Shown piece after piece: positions 1 to 6,649 of a DNA stretch of 11,833 nucleotides; the stretch's first letter is position 1, and each line of letters starts with the position of its first letter. Under the pieces are notes generated by a model, which did no database searches, was not told the origin of the DNA, and saw nothing but the letters and a program-made list of their open reading frames with translations. Location of the stretch: the NCBI GenBank assembly GCA_013003285.1, contig JABDJY010000336.1, positions 1-11,833 of the forward strand, read 5' to 3'. The position numbers and the translations under genes are program-made. This DNA comes from Alphaproteobacteria bacterium (GTDB lineage Bacteria; Pseudomonadota; Alphaproteobacteria; UBA6615).

Positions 1-13
1 GGTGATGCGCGGT

Positions 14-922
14 TCAGCCGGTGTGGGCGAGGGGCCGGACGGGGGGCCGGACGGGGGGGAGGATGCGCTCGGGCTGTAAGCCGCCGGCGTTGGGGACCGT
101 CGGCACAGCCGATCGGTCGCCAGACGCGGTAGCCAGAGCGAAACCACCCGCCGTTTCATCGGTCGGGTCATGTTGCCATTCCAATAGCCAGTGATGGGGT
201 CGTCCGCCGCGCGCCCGCAGCAATTCCACCTGCCAGCGGGTTGCCCCCAATAGGGGGGGCGGCCATGCGGGGCCGCTGGGCGCGGCGGTGACGCGCCAGC
301 GGGTGACGCTGGCAATCGGCGGTATGGCCGGCGGCATGGCGCTGTTGTCGCCATTGTTCGCGCTACTTTGCAGAGGACTGCGTAGCAGTAACCCAAAGGT
401 GCCGCCGGCCTCGGCCGCCAGTTGCAGGCGGCGGCTGGCCGTGAGGTCGACCATGTCGATTTCCGCACAAACCGCACCGACGGCCGGGGTGCGCAGGGCT
501 TCCTCCATGGCCCATAGGGCTTGCGCCGCGCCATTTCGGCCCCGGGCGGGCGTCCGCACGATGATAAGTGCCGCCGGATCGAGGCCGAAGGCGGCGAGTC
601 CCGGGCCATACAGGCTTTCGCGCTGGTCGATCCGTGGTGCGATCCAGACGACGGGTGGGCGGTGAAGCCGCTGCGCGCGGCCGGCGAGGGCGGCGGCAAA
701 GGCCGTGGCGCTGCCGCTGTTACTGCCGTCGGTAATCTCATGGACGCACCCGCCGGCCAGTCCGCCCGCCGGCAAATGATCGTCGATAGCGGCCAGGCCG
801 AACGGAATGACGCCATGATCTTCGCCCGTGCTTCTACCTTCAAGTGCGGGGCCGAGTGCGGTGCCTTCGAGGGCGGCGATTCGCCCGCGCAAATGGCTTA
901 GGGTTGCATTATCGATCGCCAT
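14..922 (-). CDS. imuA: ImuA-like SOS mutagenesis protein (RecA-fold, degenerate Walker A)
   Basis: The 302-residue protein has the ImuA layout. A charged N-terminal helix (about 1-20) leads to a RecA-like core starting at GVIPFGLAAIDDHLPAGGL (37-55), followed by the strand VVWIAPR (91-97). In place of a Walker A motif it has DGSNSGSATA (65-74), with no Lys, so ATP binding in the normal RecA manner is doubtful. The segment TRWRV (207-211) and the TRWQVELLRARGG region (228-240) are typical of the C-terminal half of this family. In known ImuA-ImuB-DnaE2 systems ImuA helps the error-prone polymerase DnaE2 act at DNA damage; that role is inferred here. The end is Pro/Arg-rich because of a 12-bp tandem repeat. 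The ATG sits 13 bases downstream of a LexA box. imuB would be expected just left of the window; only 13 bases remain there, so it is not seen. Confidence 0.85.
   Translation of the reverse strand: MAIDNATLSHLRGRIAALEGTALGPALEGRSTGEDHGVIPFGLAAIDDHLPAGGLAGGCVHEITDGSNSGSATAFAAALAGRAQRLHRPPVVWIAPRIDQRESLYGPGLAAFGLDPAALIIVRTPARGRNGAAQALWAMEEALRTPAVGAVCAEIDMVDLTASRRLQLAAEAGGTFGLLLRSPLQSSANNGDNSAMPPAIPPIASVTRWRVTAAPSGPAWPPPLLGATRWQVELLRARGGRPHHWLLEWQHDPTDETAGGFALATASGDRSAVPTVPNAGGLQPERILPPVRPPVRPLAHTG
31..54. repeat. 12-bp tandem duplication inside the 3' end of imuA
   Basis: The unit GGGGCCGGACGG occurs twice head to tail (31-42 and 43-54) and is followed by a run of seven G. On the coding strand it gives a repeated Pro-Val-Arg-Pro stretch near the imuA C-terminus (residues 289-297). 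The unit is a multiple of three, so the copy number can change without a frameshift. It looks like a slippage product in a dispensable tail. Confidence 0.8.
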
Positions 923-935
923 GGGATATCCATAT

Positions 936-950
936 GTTCGTGTTTTGTTC
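936..950 (-). promoter_or_regulatory. LexA (SOS) box, GTTC-N7-GTTC
   Basis: The plus strand reads GTTC GTGTTTT GTTC, a perfect match to the direct-repeat LexA site known in Alphaproteobacteria. It lies 13 bases upstream of the imuA ATG and shares its GAAC half with the -10 box of the imuA promoter. LexA bound here would block RNA polymerase until DNA damage removes it. Confidence 0.85.
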
Positions 951-975
951 TAATTAGGAAGAGGCGTCGAGTCAA
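947..975 (-). promoter_or_regulatory. sigma70-type promoter of imuA
   Basis: On the minus strand there is TTGACT (-35, 970-975; 5 of 6 to TTGACA), a 17-base spacer, and TAGAAC (-10, 947-952; 4 of 6 to TATAAT). The predicted start is near 940, inside the LexA box. Spacing and overlap fit a repressed, inducible promoter. No transcript evidence is available. Confidence 0.6.
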
Positions 976-1225
976 CGCGGGACAACTATTTGATTTAAAG
1001 AAATGCGGGGACGAGGCGCGCTCACCAAACAGCGTTAACCAAATAATTCCAAAATATATAATGATGGTAATGTATTAAAATCGCATTTCCTTAATATATA
1101 AAATTAAAGCAAAATTTTATGACAATATTACTTACATTCTATTCTGTTTTAATTGAGTTACCTCTCGGACACGTCCATTTTATTAACACTTCATTTACGT
1201 TTGTAGTTCGAGAGGAGCTAAGCCC

Positions 1226-1825
1226 GTGATCGGATTTTGCGCCAAAATTGCCCAGAGCTTTTCAACCAAAGCCGCCATTGTTGTCGGTTGCTGCGTTGTT
1301 GCCCTAAGCGTTGCCACGCCGGCATCGGCTCAATCTGCCGTACAGTCTGCAGCGGAACCGGTTTCGGCGAAGCGGGGCCACCTGGTCTCGATCTCGAAGC
1401 AGATTGCCCTCAGCGATGAAATCACCTGCCTGGCGCAGAACATCTATTTCGAAGCCCGCAGCGAGCCTGTCGATGGCATGCTGGCCGTGGGTCATGTGGT
1501 CTTGAACCGCCTCGCCAGCGACCGCTTTCCCGACACGGTCTGCAAGGTCGTTCGCCAGGGCGGTTACCAGAAGCGTCACCGCTGCCAGTTCTCCTGGTGG
1601 TGCGATGGCCGCAGCGACGAACCCGTTAACAAGGTTGCCTGGGACGCGGCGCGGCTGATTGCCTGGTTTGTCTATAACGGCCAGACCGTCGATCCGACCG
1701 GTGGCGCGCTTTGGTACCACGCCGATTATGTGAGCCCCTATTGGCGCGAAGCCTTCGTCGCCGGCCCGCAGATCGGTCGCCATATCTTCTATCTGAAGGC
1801 CGAGAGCAAGCGCGCCTCAGGCTAA
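1226..1825 (+). CDS. Secreted cell-wall hydrolase, SleB/CwlJ family (Hydrolase_2)
   Basis: The 199-residue protein starts with GTG, chosen because AGGAG (1213-1217) lies 8 bases upstream. Residues 1-35 are a Sec signal peptide: a Lys-containing start, a hydrophobic core at 16-30, and the cleavage motif TPASA before Gln36. The mature part is a SleB-type domain (about 65-195). It has the motif CLAQNIYFEARSEP (68-81) with the likely catalytic Glu76, then GHVVLNR (89-95) and CQFSWWCDG (120-128), and LWYHADYVSP near the end. Cys68, Cys106, Cys120 and Cys126 could form disulfides in the periplasm. SleB homologues cut peptidoglycan glycan strands (lytic transglycosylase or amidase-like activity). 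Outside spore formers they are thought to remodel the wall; the exact role here is unknown. It stands alone, convergent with the malonyl-CoA decarboxylase gene. Confidence 0.9.
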   Translation: MIGFCAKIAQSFSTKAAIVVGCCVVALSVATPASAQSAVQSAAEPVSAKRGHLVSISKQIALSDEITCLAQNIYFEARSEPVDGMLAVGHVVLNRLASDRFPDTVCKVVRQGGYQKRHRCQFSWWCDGRSDEPVNKVAWDAARLIAWFVYNGQTVDPTGGALWYHADYVSPYWREAFVAGPQIGRHIFYLKAESKRASG

Positions 1826-1877
1826 TACGAAATCTTCGTATTATCTGATAACCATCAGTAATTATTTACTAAAGTAA
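1823..1877. terminator. Hairpin cluster at a convergent junction, likely bidirectional terminator
   Basis: Three inverted repeats lie in a row. The first is TAATACGAA (1823-1831) with TTCGTATTA (1835-1843), a perfect 9-bp stem with a 3-base loop that begins with the TAA stop of the hydrolase. The second is CTGAT/ATCAG (1845-1849, 1854-1858), extendable by ATTA/TAAT with one bulge; that extension uses bases of the first stem, so the two forms compete. The third is TTACT/AGTAA (1866-1870, 1873-1877), which overlaps the stop codon of the opposing gene and is followed on the plus strand by a TTTTT run (1879-1883). The stems are AT-rich and therefore weak. Confidence 0.5.
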
Positions 1878-3290
1878 GTTTTTAACGGCGCTCGATGCGG
1901 GGATTTCACTGCCCGAGACATAGGCCTCGTGATTATCAGAGATCTGGTCCAGGGCATAGAGATAATTCACCATCATCCCGGCCGATTGCTGCAGGCCCCG
2001 GTCCGAGCGGTCGGCCAGCCAATTGACCCGTTCGACCTGGGCGCCGTTGCTCAGATGAAAGTGGGCGACCGAATCCAACGCGGTCCCCGAGGATTCACGC
2101 CGCTGATAGAGCAGATAGCCGGCGACCAAATGAAGCAGAATCGGCTGCAGCACGGCCTCCGTTTCGGCGTCCTGGTACCAATGGGGCCGGTCTAGCAGAG
2201 CCTGGAGGGCCGGGGTGTCGCCGGTATCGCCGGCCAGTGCGGTCAGTTGCGCCTCCTGCTCGTGATTGAGCAGCTCGGCGCCGGCCGCAAGCCGTGAATC
2301 GAGCCAGGGGCGAAAGCCCGGGATCGGCGACAGGGTGGCGAAGGTCTTCAGATTGGGCAGTTCATGGGACAGATCGTCGACCACCTGCTTGATCAGGAAA
2401 TCGCCGAAGCTGACCCCCGACAAGCCGCGCTGGGCATTGGAGATCGAATAGAAGATCGCGGTGTTGGCATCTTCGGGATCGCCCGTGGGGGCTGATTCGT
2501 CGAGCAGGGTTTGCACATTGCCGGCCAACCCATCGACCAGCGCCACTTCGACGAAAATCAGCGGCTCGTCGGGCATGTTGGGGTGGAAAAAGGCATAGCA
2601 GCGGCGATCGGATTCCAGCCGGTTCTTAAGATCGGTCCAGGACTGGATCTCGTGCACCGCCTCATAGGCGATCAGCTTTTCCAGCAGATCGGCCGGCGCA
2701 GCCCAGGTGACATGGCGCAATTCGAGGAACCCAGCATCGAACCAGCCGCTTAGCAGCGTGCGTAACTCGCTGTCGATCGGCCGCAATTCGGGATGGTTTT
2801 TCAGCAGGCCGAGAAGGTCGGCCCGCATATCAACTAGAAATTTAACGCCATGGCTTAAGCTATTAAAATGCCTAAACAATTTGGTTCTAGGAGACCGTAG
2901 GCACTCGCGCAGCCGGTCCACCGCGCGCGCATAATCGACGGGCTCGTTCTCCGCCGCGCGCACATTGTCCATCGCCCGGTTCAAACCTTCGCTATCGACG
3001 GCATATTCGCGGGCGAGAAGTTGGAAAAACCGTACCCGGCCATCGTCGTTCAGGTCGAGATAGTAGCGTCCCAACTGCGCCGCATTGCCCCGCGCCGAGG
3101 CCTCGCCGCCACGGCCCGATAGGCTGATATCGATGCGTTCTTGCAGGGTTTTTAGATCGTCGTCGGGCAAATCCGGGCGCAGCGGCGTGACCCGGTCACG
3201 GCTGGCGACATTGACCACGTCCTGCAAGGCACGGCGCAGCAGGCCGCGCGTGCGGACGAGAACCCCATTACTGACTGTTGTATCTGCCAT
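1869..3290 (-). CDS. mcd: Malonyl-CoA decarboxylase
   Basis: This 473-residue protein converts malonyl-CoA to acetyl-CoA and CO2. It has the two-part MCD layout: a helical N-terminal domain (about 1-190) and a GNAT-like catalytic domain. Conserved blocks are FFHPNMPDEPLIFVEVAL (234-251), the AIFYSISNAQRGLSG region (278-292), KTFATLSPIPGF (315-326), AHFHLSNGA (409-417) and NWLADRSDRGLQQSAGMM (423-440). Ser321 and His412 match the Ser/His pair shown to be catalytic in human MCD. I chose the ATG at 3290 because AAGGA lies just before it (gap of 4). A GTG at 3320 would add 10 residues but has no ribosome-binding site and falls at the predicted transcription start. No malonyl-CoA synthetase (matB) or malonate transporter gene adjoins it, unlike Rhizobium mat operons. 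A short AT-rich patch with rare codons lies at 2831-2890. Confidence 0.93.
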   Translation of the reverse strand: MADTTVSNGVLVRTRGLLRRALQDVVNVASRDRVTPLRPDLPDDDLKTLQERIDISLSGRGGEASARGNAAQLGRYYLDLNDDGRVRFFQLLAREYAVDSEGLNRAMDNVRAAENEPVDYARAVDRLRECLRSPRTKLFRHFNSLSHGVKFLVDMRADLLGLLKNHPELRPIDSELRTLLSGWFDAGFLELRHVTWAAPADLLEKLIAYEAVHEIQSWTDLKNRLESDRRCYAFFHPNMPDEPLIFVEVALVDGLAGNVQTLLDESAPTGDPEDANTAIFYSISNAQRGLSGVSFGDFLIKQVVDDLSHELPNLKTFATLSPIPGFRPWLDSRLAAGAELLNHEQEAQLTALAGDTGDTPALQALLDRPHWYQDAETEAVLQPILLHLVAGYLLYQRRESSGTALDSVAHFHLSNGAQVERVNWLADRSDRGLQQSAGMMVNYLYALDQISDNHEAYVSGSEIPASSAVKNLL

Positions 3291-3327
3291 CGTGTCCTTA
3301 AACTGGCGAGCAACCGACACCTAAGCA

Positions 3328-3361
3328 AGCATAGGAATGAAGAATTTTTCGTGAATTTCTT
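3328..3361 (-). promoter_or_regulatory. Putative MCD promoter overlapped by an imperfect palindrome
   Basis: On the minus strand TTCACG (3350-3355) and TATGCT (3328-3333) are separated by 16 bases, each matching the sigma70 hexamers at 4 of 6 positions. A 22-base imperfect palindrome (3340-3361, 8 of 11 pairs match, outer arms AAGAA and TTCTT) covers the -35 box. This is where a repressor or activator would sit. The promoter is weak by consensus and the operator idea is an inference. Confidence 0.35.
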
Positions 3362-3476
3362 TGCTTTATCGAATGTGCGCTTATTTCATGCCAATGCCGG
3401 TCCAGCGGTATAACCAGAGATCAGGCGCGGTATTCGGGGACTATTCGCCGGGCCGACGCCAAAACAGGGGAAAAAC

Positions 3477-4202
3477 ATGGCCGATAAGGAAATTGCAGTA
3501 ATTGTTGGTGCCGGCAGCGGCCTCAGCGGATCTTTAGCGCGTCTCTTCGCCGGCGAAGGCATGTCGGTGGCGATGGCCGCACGCGATGCCGGCAAACTGG
3601 CTGCGATTTGCGAAGAGACCGGCGCCAAGGCCTATGCCTGCGACGCCGCCGACGGCGACCAGGTCGATACGCTGTTCGATGCGGTCACCGCCGATCTCGG
3701 GACCCCTGATATCGTGGTTTATAACGCCAGCGCCCGGGCTCGAGGTCCGATCACCGAAGTTGACCGTGCCGATGTGTTGAACGCGGTGATGGTCAGTTGC
3801 TATGCCGGATTCCTGGTGGGCCAGAAAGCGGCGCAGCTCATGGTGCCACGGGGCAGCGGCACCATCTTGTTCACCGGCGCCTCGGCCAGCGTGAAGGGCT
3901 ATCCCCAATCGGCGCCCTTCGCCATGGGTAAGTTCGGCCTGCGCGGCTTGGCCCAAGCCATGGCCCGCGAATTGTCGCCGCAGAATATCCATATCGGTCA
4001 CTTCGTGATCGATGGCGGCATCTCAAAGGGCGCCGACGATCCGCGTACCACCCGCAGTCTGTCCGATGGTCAGGACGGGCCGGTGAGCGACAGCCTGCTC
4101 GACCCCGACGCCATTGCCCGCACTTATCTCGACCTGCACCGCCAACATCGCAGCGCCTGGACCTGGGAAGTCGAACTACGTCCGTGGGTGGAGAAGTTTT
4201 AA
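3477..4202 (+). CDS. SDR-fold protein with Phe in place of the catalytic Tyr
   Basis: The 241-residue protein has a Rossmann fold of the short-chain dehydrogenase/reductase family. The nucleotide-binding motif is VGAGSGLSGSLAR (10-22), the strand-4 motif is NASA (83-86) where most members have NNAG, and TGASAS (133-138) supplies the usual Ser. The canonical YxxxK reads FAMGK (148-152): the Lys is present but the Tyr is Phe. The tail RSAWTWEVELRPWVEKF is of a type I recall from a widespread SDR subgroup that also has Phe here, so this is probably a subfamily trait and not a decay. Substrate is unknown; ordinary alcohol/ketone chemistry is doubtful without the Tyr. The ATG follows AGGGG with a 6-base gap. 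A -10-like TATAAC lies at 3409-3414. It is followed after 4 bases by a small membrane protein gene. Confidence 0.85.
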   Translation: MADKEIAVIVGAGSGLSGSLARLFAGEGMSVAMAARDAGKLAAICEETGAKAYACDAADGDQVDTLFDAVTADLGTPDIVVYNASARARGPITEVDRADVLNAVMVSCYAGFLVGQKAAQLMVPRGSGTILFTGASASVKGYPQSAPFAMGKFGLRGLAQAMARELSPQNIHIGHFVIDGGISKGADDPRTTRSLSDGQDGPVSDSLLDPDAIARTYLDLHRQHRSAWTWEVELRPWVEKF

Positions 4203-4206
4203 ATAA

Positions 4207-4506
4207 ATGCACCTACGCGCTCTTTGTTGGCTGCGCTGGTTTTTGACCGCGCTATTCGCCCTGTTGGCGGCCGCGTTCGTTGGGCTGGCGGTCTATGCGG
4301 TGTTGCAATTTGGCCTGTGGTGGCCGCGGCGGTTTGGTTTCGGCGAGGCGGCCGGGTTCGTTCTGGCGGCGCTGACCATGCTGCCATTCCTGCTGTTATT
4401 CACCCGTCTCGACTGGTCGCGACCGATGGGATGGCTGGCGGCAAAATTTTCGCAGATGATTACACCCCTCGACCGGCGCATCGATACACTGCGGTCAGGG
4501 GACTAG
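4207..4506 (+). CDS. Small two-helix inner-membrane protein, unknown function
   Basis: The 99-residue frame starts 4 bases after the SDR stop codon and is probably co-transcribed with it; GAGAAG at the SDR 3' end is a weak ribosome-binding site. Two hydrophobic helices are seen, about residues 11-33 and 47-66, joined by an Arg-containing loop (WWPRRFGFGE). A C-terminal amphipathic tail contains WSRPMGWLAAKF. Codon third positions are mostly G or C, as in neighbouring genes, which supports real coding. I do not recognise the family. The pairing with an SDR suggests a membrane-linked role but nothing more. A longer overlapping frame (4224-4640) was not accepted. Confidence 0.6.
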   Translation: MHLRALCWLRWFLTALFALLAAAFVGLAVYAVLQFGLWWPRRFGFGEAAGFVLAALTMLPFLLLFTRLDWSRPMGWLAAKFSQMITPLDRRIDTLRSGD

Positions 4507-4516
4507 CTTCAGGACC

Positions 4517-4577
4517 CGCAAACGAATGGAAGCCGGGCGGTGCCAAGGCTTCAAGATGTCCACAAGGCTCGTTTGCG
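4517..4577. terminator. Nested inverted repeats between convergent genes
   Basis: An outer perfect 9-bp pair, CGCAAACGA (4517-4525) and TCGTTTGCG (4569-4577), encloses an inner 6-bp pair, GAAGCC (4529-4534) and GGCTTC (4547-4552). The inner right arm overlaps the TGA stop of the acetyltransferase gene on the minus strand (4551-4553), and the outer right arm lies within its last codons. The plus-strand gene ends 10 bases before the structure. There is no T-run, so classical intrinsic termination is uncertain. It may work as a 3'-end stabilising structure. Confidence 0.4.
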
Positions 4578-5078
4578 CCAGGGGGGCGGCACGGAGAGCA
4601 TTCCATGGAGAGGCTGCTTGTCGTTGCCCAGATCGAGTGATTGCCATGCACCGCGCCATTCCTGTGGTAGCTGATAGGGTGGTGTGACCCGGTCCTCGGG
4701 CTCAAAGCCGAAGCGGCTGTAGTAGGCGGGGTCGCCGAGCACGTAGACTTGGTTCATGTCGGCATTTTTCAACCATCGCAGGCCCTCGCGAACAATCAGG
4801 CTGCCAATGCCTTGCCGTTGCCGGGCAGGCGCGACGGCGAGCGGTCCCAGCAGCGCGACCTTTTTCGCACTGCCGACAATGCCGCAGGTTGTGAAGGCGA
4901 CATGCCCCACCAGAGCCTTATCAGCAATCGCGACAAGCGAGACAACAGCCGGTCCCTCGCCTTGCAGTTCCCTCACAAGAGGCAGCAAATCCTCATCGGG
5001 GAACGCGTCCCGATATAGCTTCTCGAACGAGGCAACGTCGCCCGGCACGCTTTCGCGTATTGCAATTTTTTCGATCAT
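4551..5078 (-). CDS. GNAT N-acetyltransferase, YhbS-like
   Basis: This 175-residue protein belongs to the GCN5-related acetyltransferases, which move an acetyl group from acetyl-CoA to an amine. Motif A is clear: LLGPLAVAPARQRQGIGSLI (77-96), with the pyrophosphate-binding loop RQRQGIG at 86-92. It is followed by VYVLGDPAYYSRFGFEP (111-127), which is characteristic of the YhbS (COG3153) subgroup and carries the usual Tyr near the acetyl group. The start at 5078 follows ACGGGGAC. The frame is open to 5177, but that extension would overlap the upstream gene and lacks family similarity. It is the last gene of the minus-strand run and lies 50 bases after the DM13 gene. The acceptor substrate is unknown. 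Confidence 0.85.
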   Translation of the reverse strand: MIEKIAIRESVPGDVASFEKLYRDAFPDEDLLPLVRELQGEGPAVVSLVAIADKALVGHVAFTTCGIVGSAKKVALLGPLAVAPARQRQGIGSLIVREGLRWLKNADMNQVYVLGDPAYYSRFGFEPEDRVTPPYQLPQEWRGAWQSLDLGNDKQPLHGMLSVPPPWRKRALWTS

Positions 5079-5128
5079 GTCCCCGTCATTACTTGGATTG
5101 CGCCAATTTCTGGTAACGCGATCTGTGC

Positions 5129-5608
5129 CTAGCCTAACGACGCGACAGCGAACTGCGTTTTGAAGGTGTCGCACCACACCACGACGCTGCCATAGGCGGC
5201 CGGATCGGCTGTTTGCGGAACCGGGTAATTCTGGTCGCCGAACCGGCTTTTCAGCAGGCCTAGATTTTGAAAGCCGTCGGTCACGTCTTCGGGAAATAAC
5301 GGGTCCTCATGGGCGACCAGATACACAAAAAGGTTGGGGCCGGGCACCACCTCAAGGTTCTCCAGGCGCACCACATGGCCGCCGTCAGGCAGTTTCAATA
5401 GCCGCGCCGAGCCGGAACCCCGGTGGATCGGATCGCCGTCCCGCAAGGTTGCCATTCGCACGGTGGTGGCGCCGTTGGGCAGGGGTTCGGCCAGGCGCTC
5501 GTCCGCGGCGGCTAATTCTAAGGCGCGCGATTGCGCCACACGGCTCCCTAATAGCGAGACGCCAATCGTCCCGAAGACGATTTTTCGGCGGGTTGGATCG
5601 ACGCTCAT
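5129..5608 (-). CDS. Exported DM13-domain protein
   Basis: The 159-residue protein has an N-terminal export signal and one DM13 domain (about 58-158). The signal starts MSVDPTRRKIVFGTIG (1-16); TRRKIVF resembles a twin-arginine motif but lacks the usual Phe-Leu, so Sec or Tat export cannot be decided. DM13 hallmarks are HRGSGSARLLKLPDG (62-76), GPNLFVYL (90-97), LGLLKSRFGDQNYPVP (116-131) and SVVVWCDTFKTQFAVA (141-156), including the conserved Cys146. DM13 domains have been proposed to act in electron transfer or redox reactions through this Cys; the function here is not proven. The ATG lies 10 bases after the reductase stop codon with only a poor ribosome-binding site, so translation probably depends on the upstream gene. 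The open frame extends to 5761 but runs inside the reductase gene and is not coding there. Confidence 0.85.
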   Translation of the reverse strand: MSVDPTRRKIVFGTIGVSLLGSRVAQSRALELAAADERLAEPLPNGATTVRMATLRDGDPIHRGSGSARLLKLPDGGHVVRLENLEVVPGPNLFVYLVAHEDPLFPEDVTDGFQNLGLLKSRFGDQNYPVPQTADPAAYGSVVVWCDTFKTQFAVASLG

Positions 5609-5618
5609 TGGCGCGCCA

Positions 5619-6620
5619 TTAGCCGTTCGGCAGGATGATGACCTTGCCTTCGCGTGGCCGCATGGCATGGGCGACCGCTTCCTTGATCTGCTCGAGCGGG
5701 TAGGTGGCTTCGATCTCGGCGCGCATGCGGCCTTCGATAATATAGCCGCGCAGTTCCTCATACACCGTGGCGCGCGATTCCGGCGTCGAGTCCCGGCCTT
5801 GCAGCCACTTGGTGAGCCAAACGCCTTTGAGACTGATATTGCGAAAAATGATGTCGTTCGGCGACAAATGGCAGGGGTCGCCGGACAACAGTCCGTAATT
5901 GGCGATCACCGCGTTATCGGCCAGGCAGTCGGCGAGATGCTGGGTCGCCTCGCCGGCAACCGCGTCGATCGCCAGCTTGATATCGGCGCCGCCGGTCGCC
6001 GCCTTGATCCGCTCGCCCAGATCGGGGCCGTCGACGGCGCAAATATCGCCTCCGGCGCCGCTAATGATGGCGTCGAGGCCGTCGCGGCGCACCACATTGA
6101 CGGTCTTCAAGCCATAAATCTTGGCGAGCTGCATGGTGTATTGACCGACCGCCGAGTTGGCGGCGTTCTGGATCACCCAGTCGCCGGGTTCCAGATCGAC
6201 CACAGTTTTCAGAAGTAACCAGGCGGTCGGCGGATTGGCCATGATCATGGCCATTTGTTTGGGGTCGCCCTCGGCAGGGAAGGTCACCGTGATACGTTCG
6301 GCCGGCACCACCGCCTGCTGCCGCCAGGTTCCCGTATAGGGCGGGATCATCACCCGGTCACCGGGTTTGACGTTGGAGACCTCGCTGCCGACTTCGACAA
6401 TCTTGCCGATGCCTTCGGCGCCGGGGACCGCCGGCAGTTCGGGCTGGACACCGTAGCCGCCCGATAAAGTCAGCAGGTGCGAGGGGTTAATCGATGCCGC
6501 CTCTACATCGATCAGCACATCGCCGGGGCCTACTGGTGCGGTTTCCATATCGACCAGCTCCACCACGTCGGGCGGATTGCCGGTACGGGAGAATTGAACG
6601 GCTTTTTTTAACGTGCCCAT
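5619..6620 (-). CDS. MECR/ETR-like 2-enoyl thioester reductase (zinc-free MDR family)
   Basis: The 333-residue protein belongs to the medium-chain dehydrogenase/reductase superfamily, in the branch of mitochondrial 2-enoyl thioester reductases, which use NADPH to reduce trans-2-enoyl-CoA or -ACP. Evidence is INPSHLLTLSGGYG (44-57), with Tyr56 at the position of the ETR catalytic Tyr; PAVPGAEGIG (63-72); ANPPTAWLLL (128-137); the nucleotide-binding segment GDWVIQNAANSAVGQ (146-160); and NVVRR (175-179), whose Arg residues fit binding of the NADPH 2'-phosphate. No catalytic or structural zinc ligands of alcohol dehydrogenases are seen. The ATG follows AAGGA with an 8-base gap. The ABM-fold gene ends 29 bases upstream and the DM13 gene starts 10 bases downstream, so it is the centre of an operon. 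Quinone reductase activity is the main alternative. Confidence 0.85.
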   Translation of the reverse strand: MGTLKKAVQFSRTGNPPDVVELVDMETAPVGPGDVLIDVEAASINPSHLLTLSGGYGVQPELPAVPGAEGIGKIVEVGSEVSNVKPGDRVMIPPYTGTWRQQAVVPAERITVTFPAEGDPKQMAMIMANPPTAWLLLKTVVDLEPGDWVIQNAANSAVGQYTMQLAKIYGLKTVNVVRRDGLDAIISGAGGDICAVDGPDLGERIKAATGGADIKLAIDAVAGEATQHLADCLADNAVIANYGLLSGDPCHLSPNDIIFRNISLKGVWLTKWLQGRDSTPESRATVYEELRGYIIEGRMRAEIEATYPLEQIKEAVAHAMRPREGKVIILPNG

Positions 6621-6649
6621 GGCAGGAGTCCTTTGATGAAAGACGGCTG

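Larger units (their letters stand above)
923..1225. other. Intergenic spacer with a strongly AT-rich core
   Basis: This 303-base divergent spacer holds the imuA promoter and LexA box at its left end and the ribosome-binding site of the next gene at its right end. Between them, 1041-1140 has only 18 G or C in 100 bases, very unlike the GC-rich genes around it. Several TTAA tetranucleotides occur, including TTAACC at 1035-1040. One near TTAA-N7-TTAA element at 1183-1197 has a single mismatch in the second half. No open frame with a start signal and no convincing small RNA or riboswitch was seen. The AT-rich core may simply be promoter or curved DNA. Confidence 0.6.

Noticed and set aside
31..54. 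Two-copy GC-rich repeat as a regulatory iteron or start of an array
   Set aside because: Only two 12-bp copies, in frame inside imuA; simple slippage explains it.
1183..1197. Possible CtrA site (TTAA-N7-TTTA) upstream of the hydrolase
   Set aside because: One mismatch in the second half-site, and the region is so AT-rich that TTAA-type matches are expected by chance.
4224..4640. Overlapping plus-strand frame (138 codons) over the small membrane protein and acetyltransferase end
   Set aside because: It runs through a convergent junction and into an antisense gene; the 99-residue frame has better helices, codon pattern and spacing.
5334..6218. Long plus-strand open frame (294 codons) opposite the enoyl-thioester reductase
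   Set aside because: It is antisense to a clearly conserved gene, has no recognisable domain, and reflects the lack of stops in GC-rich DNA.
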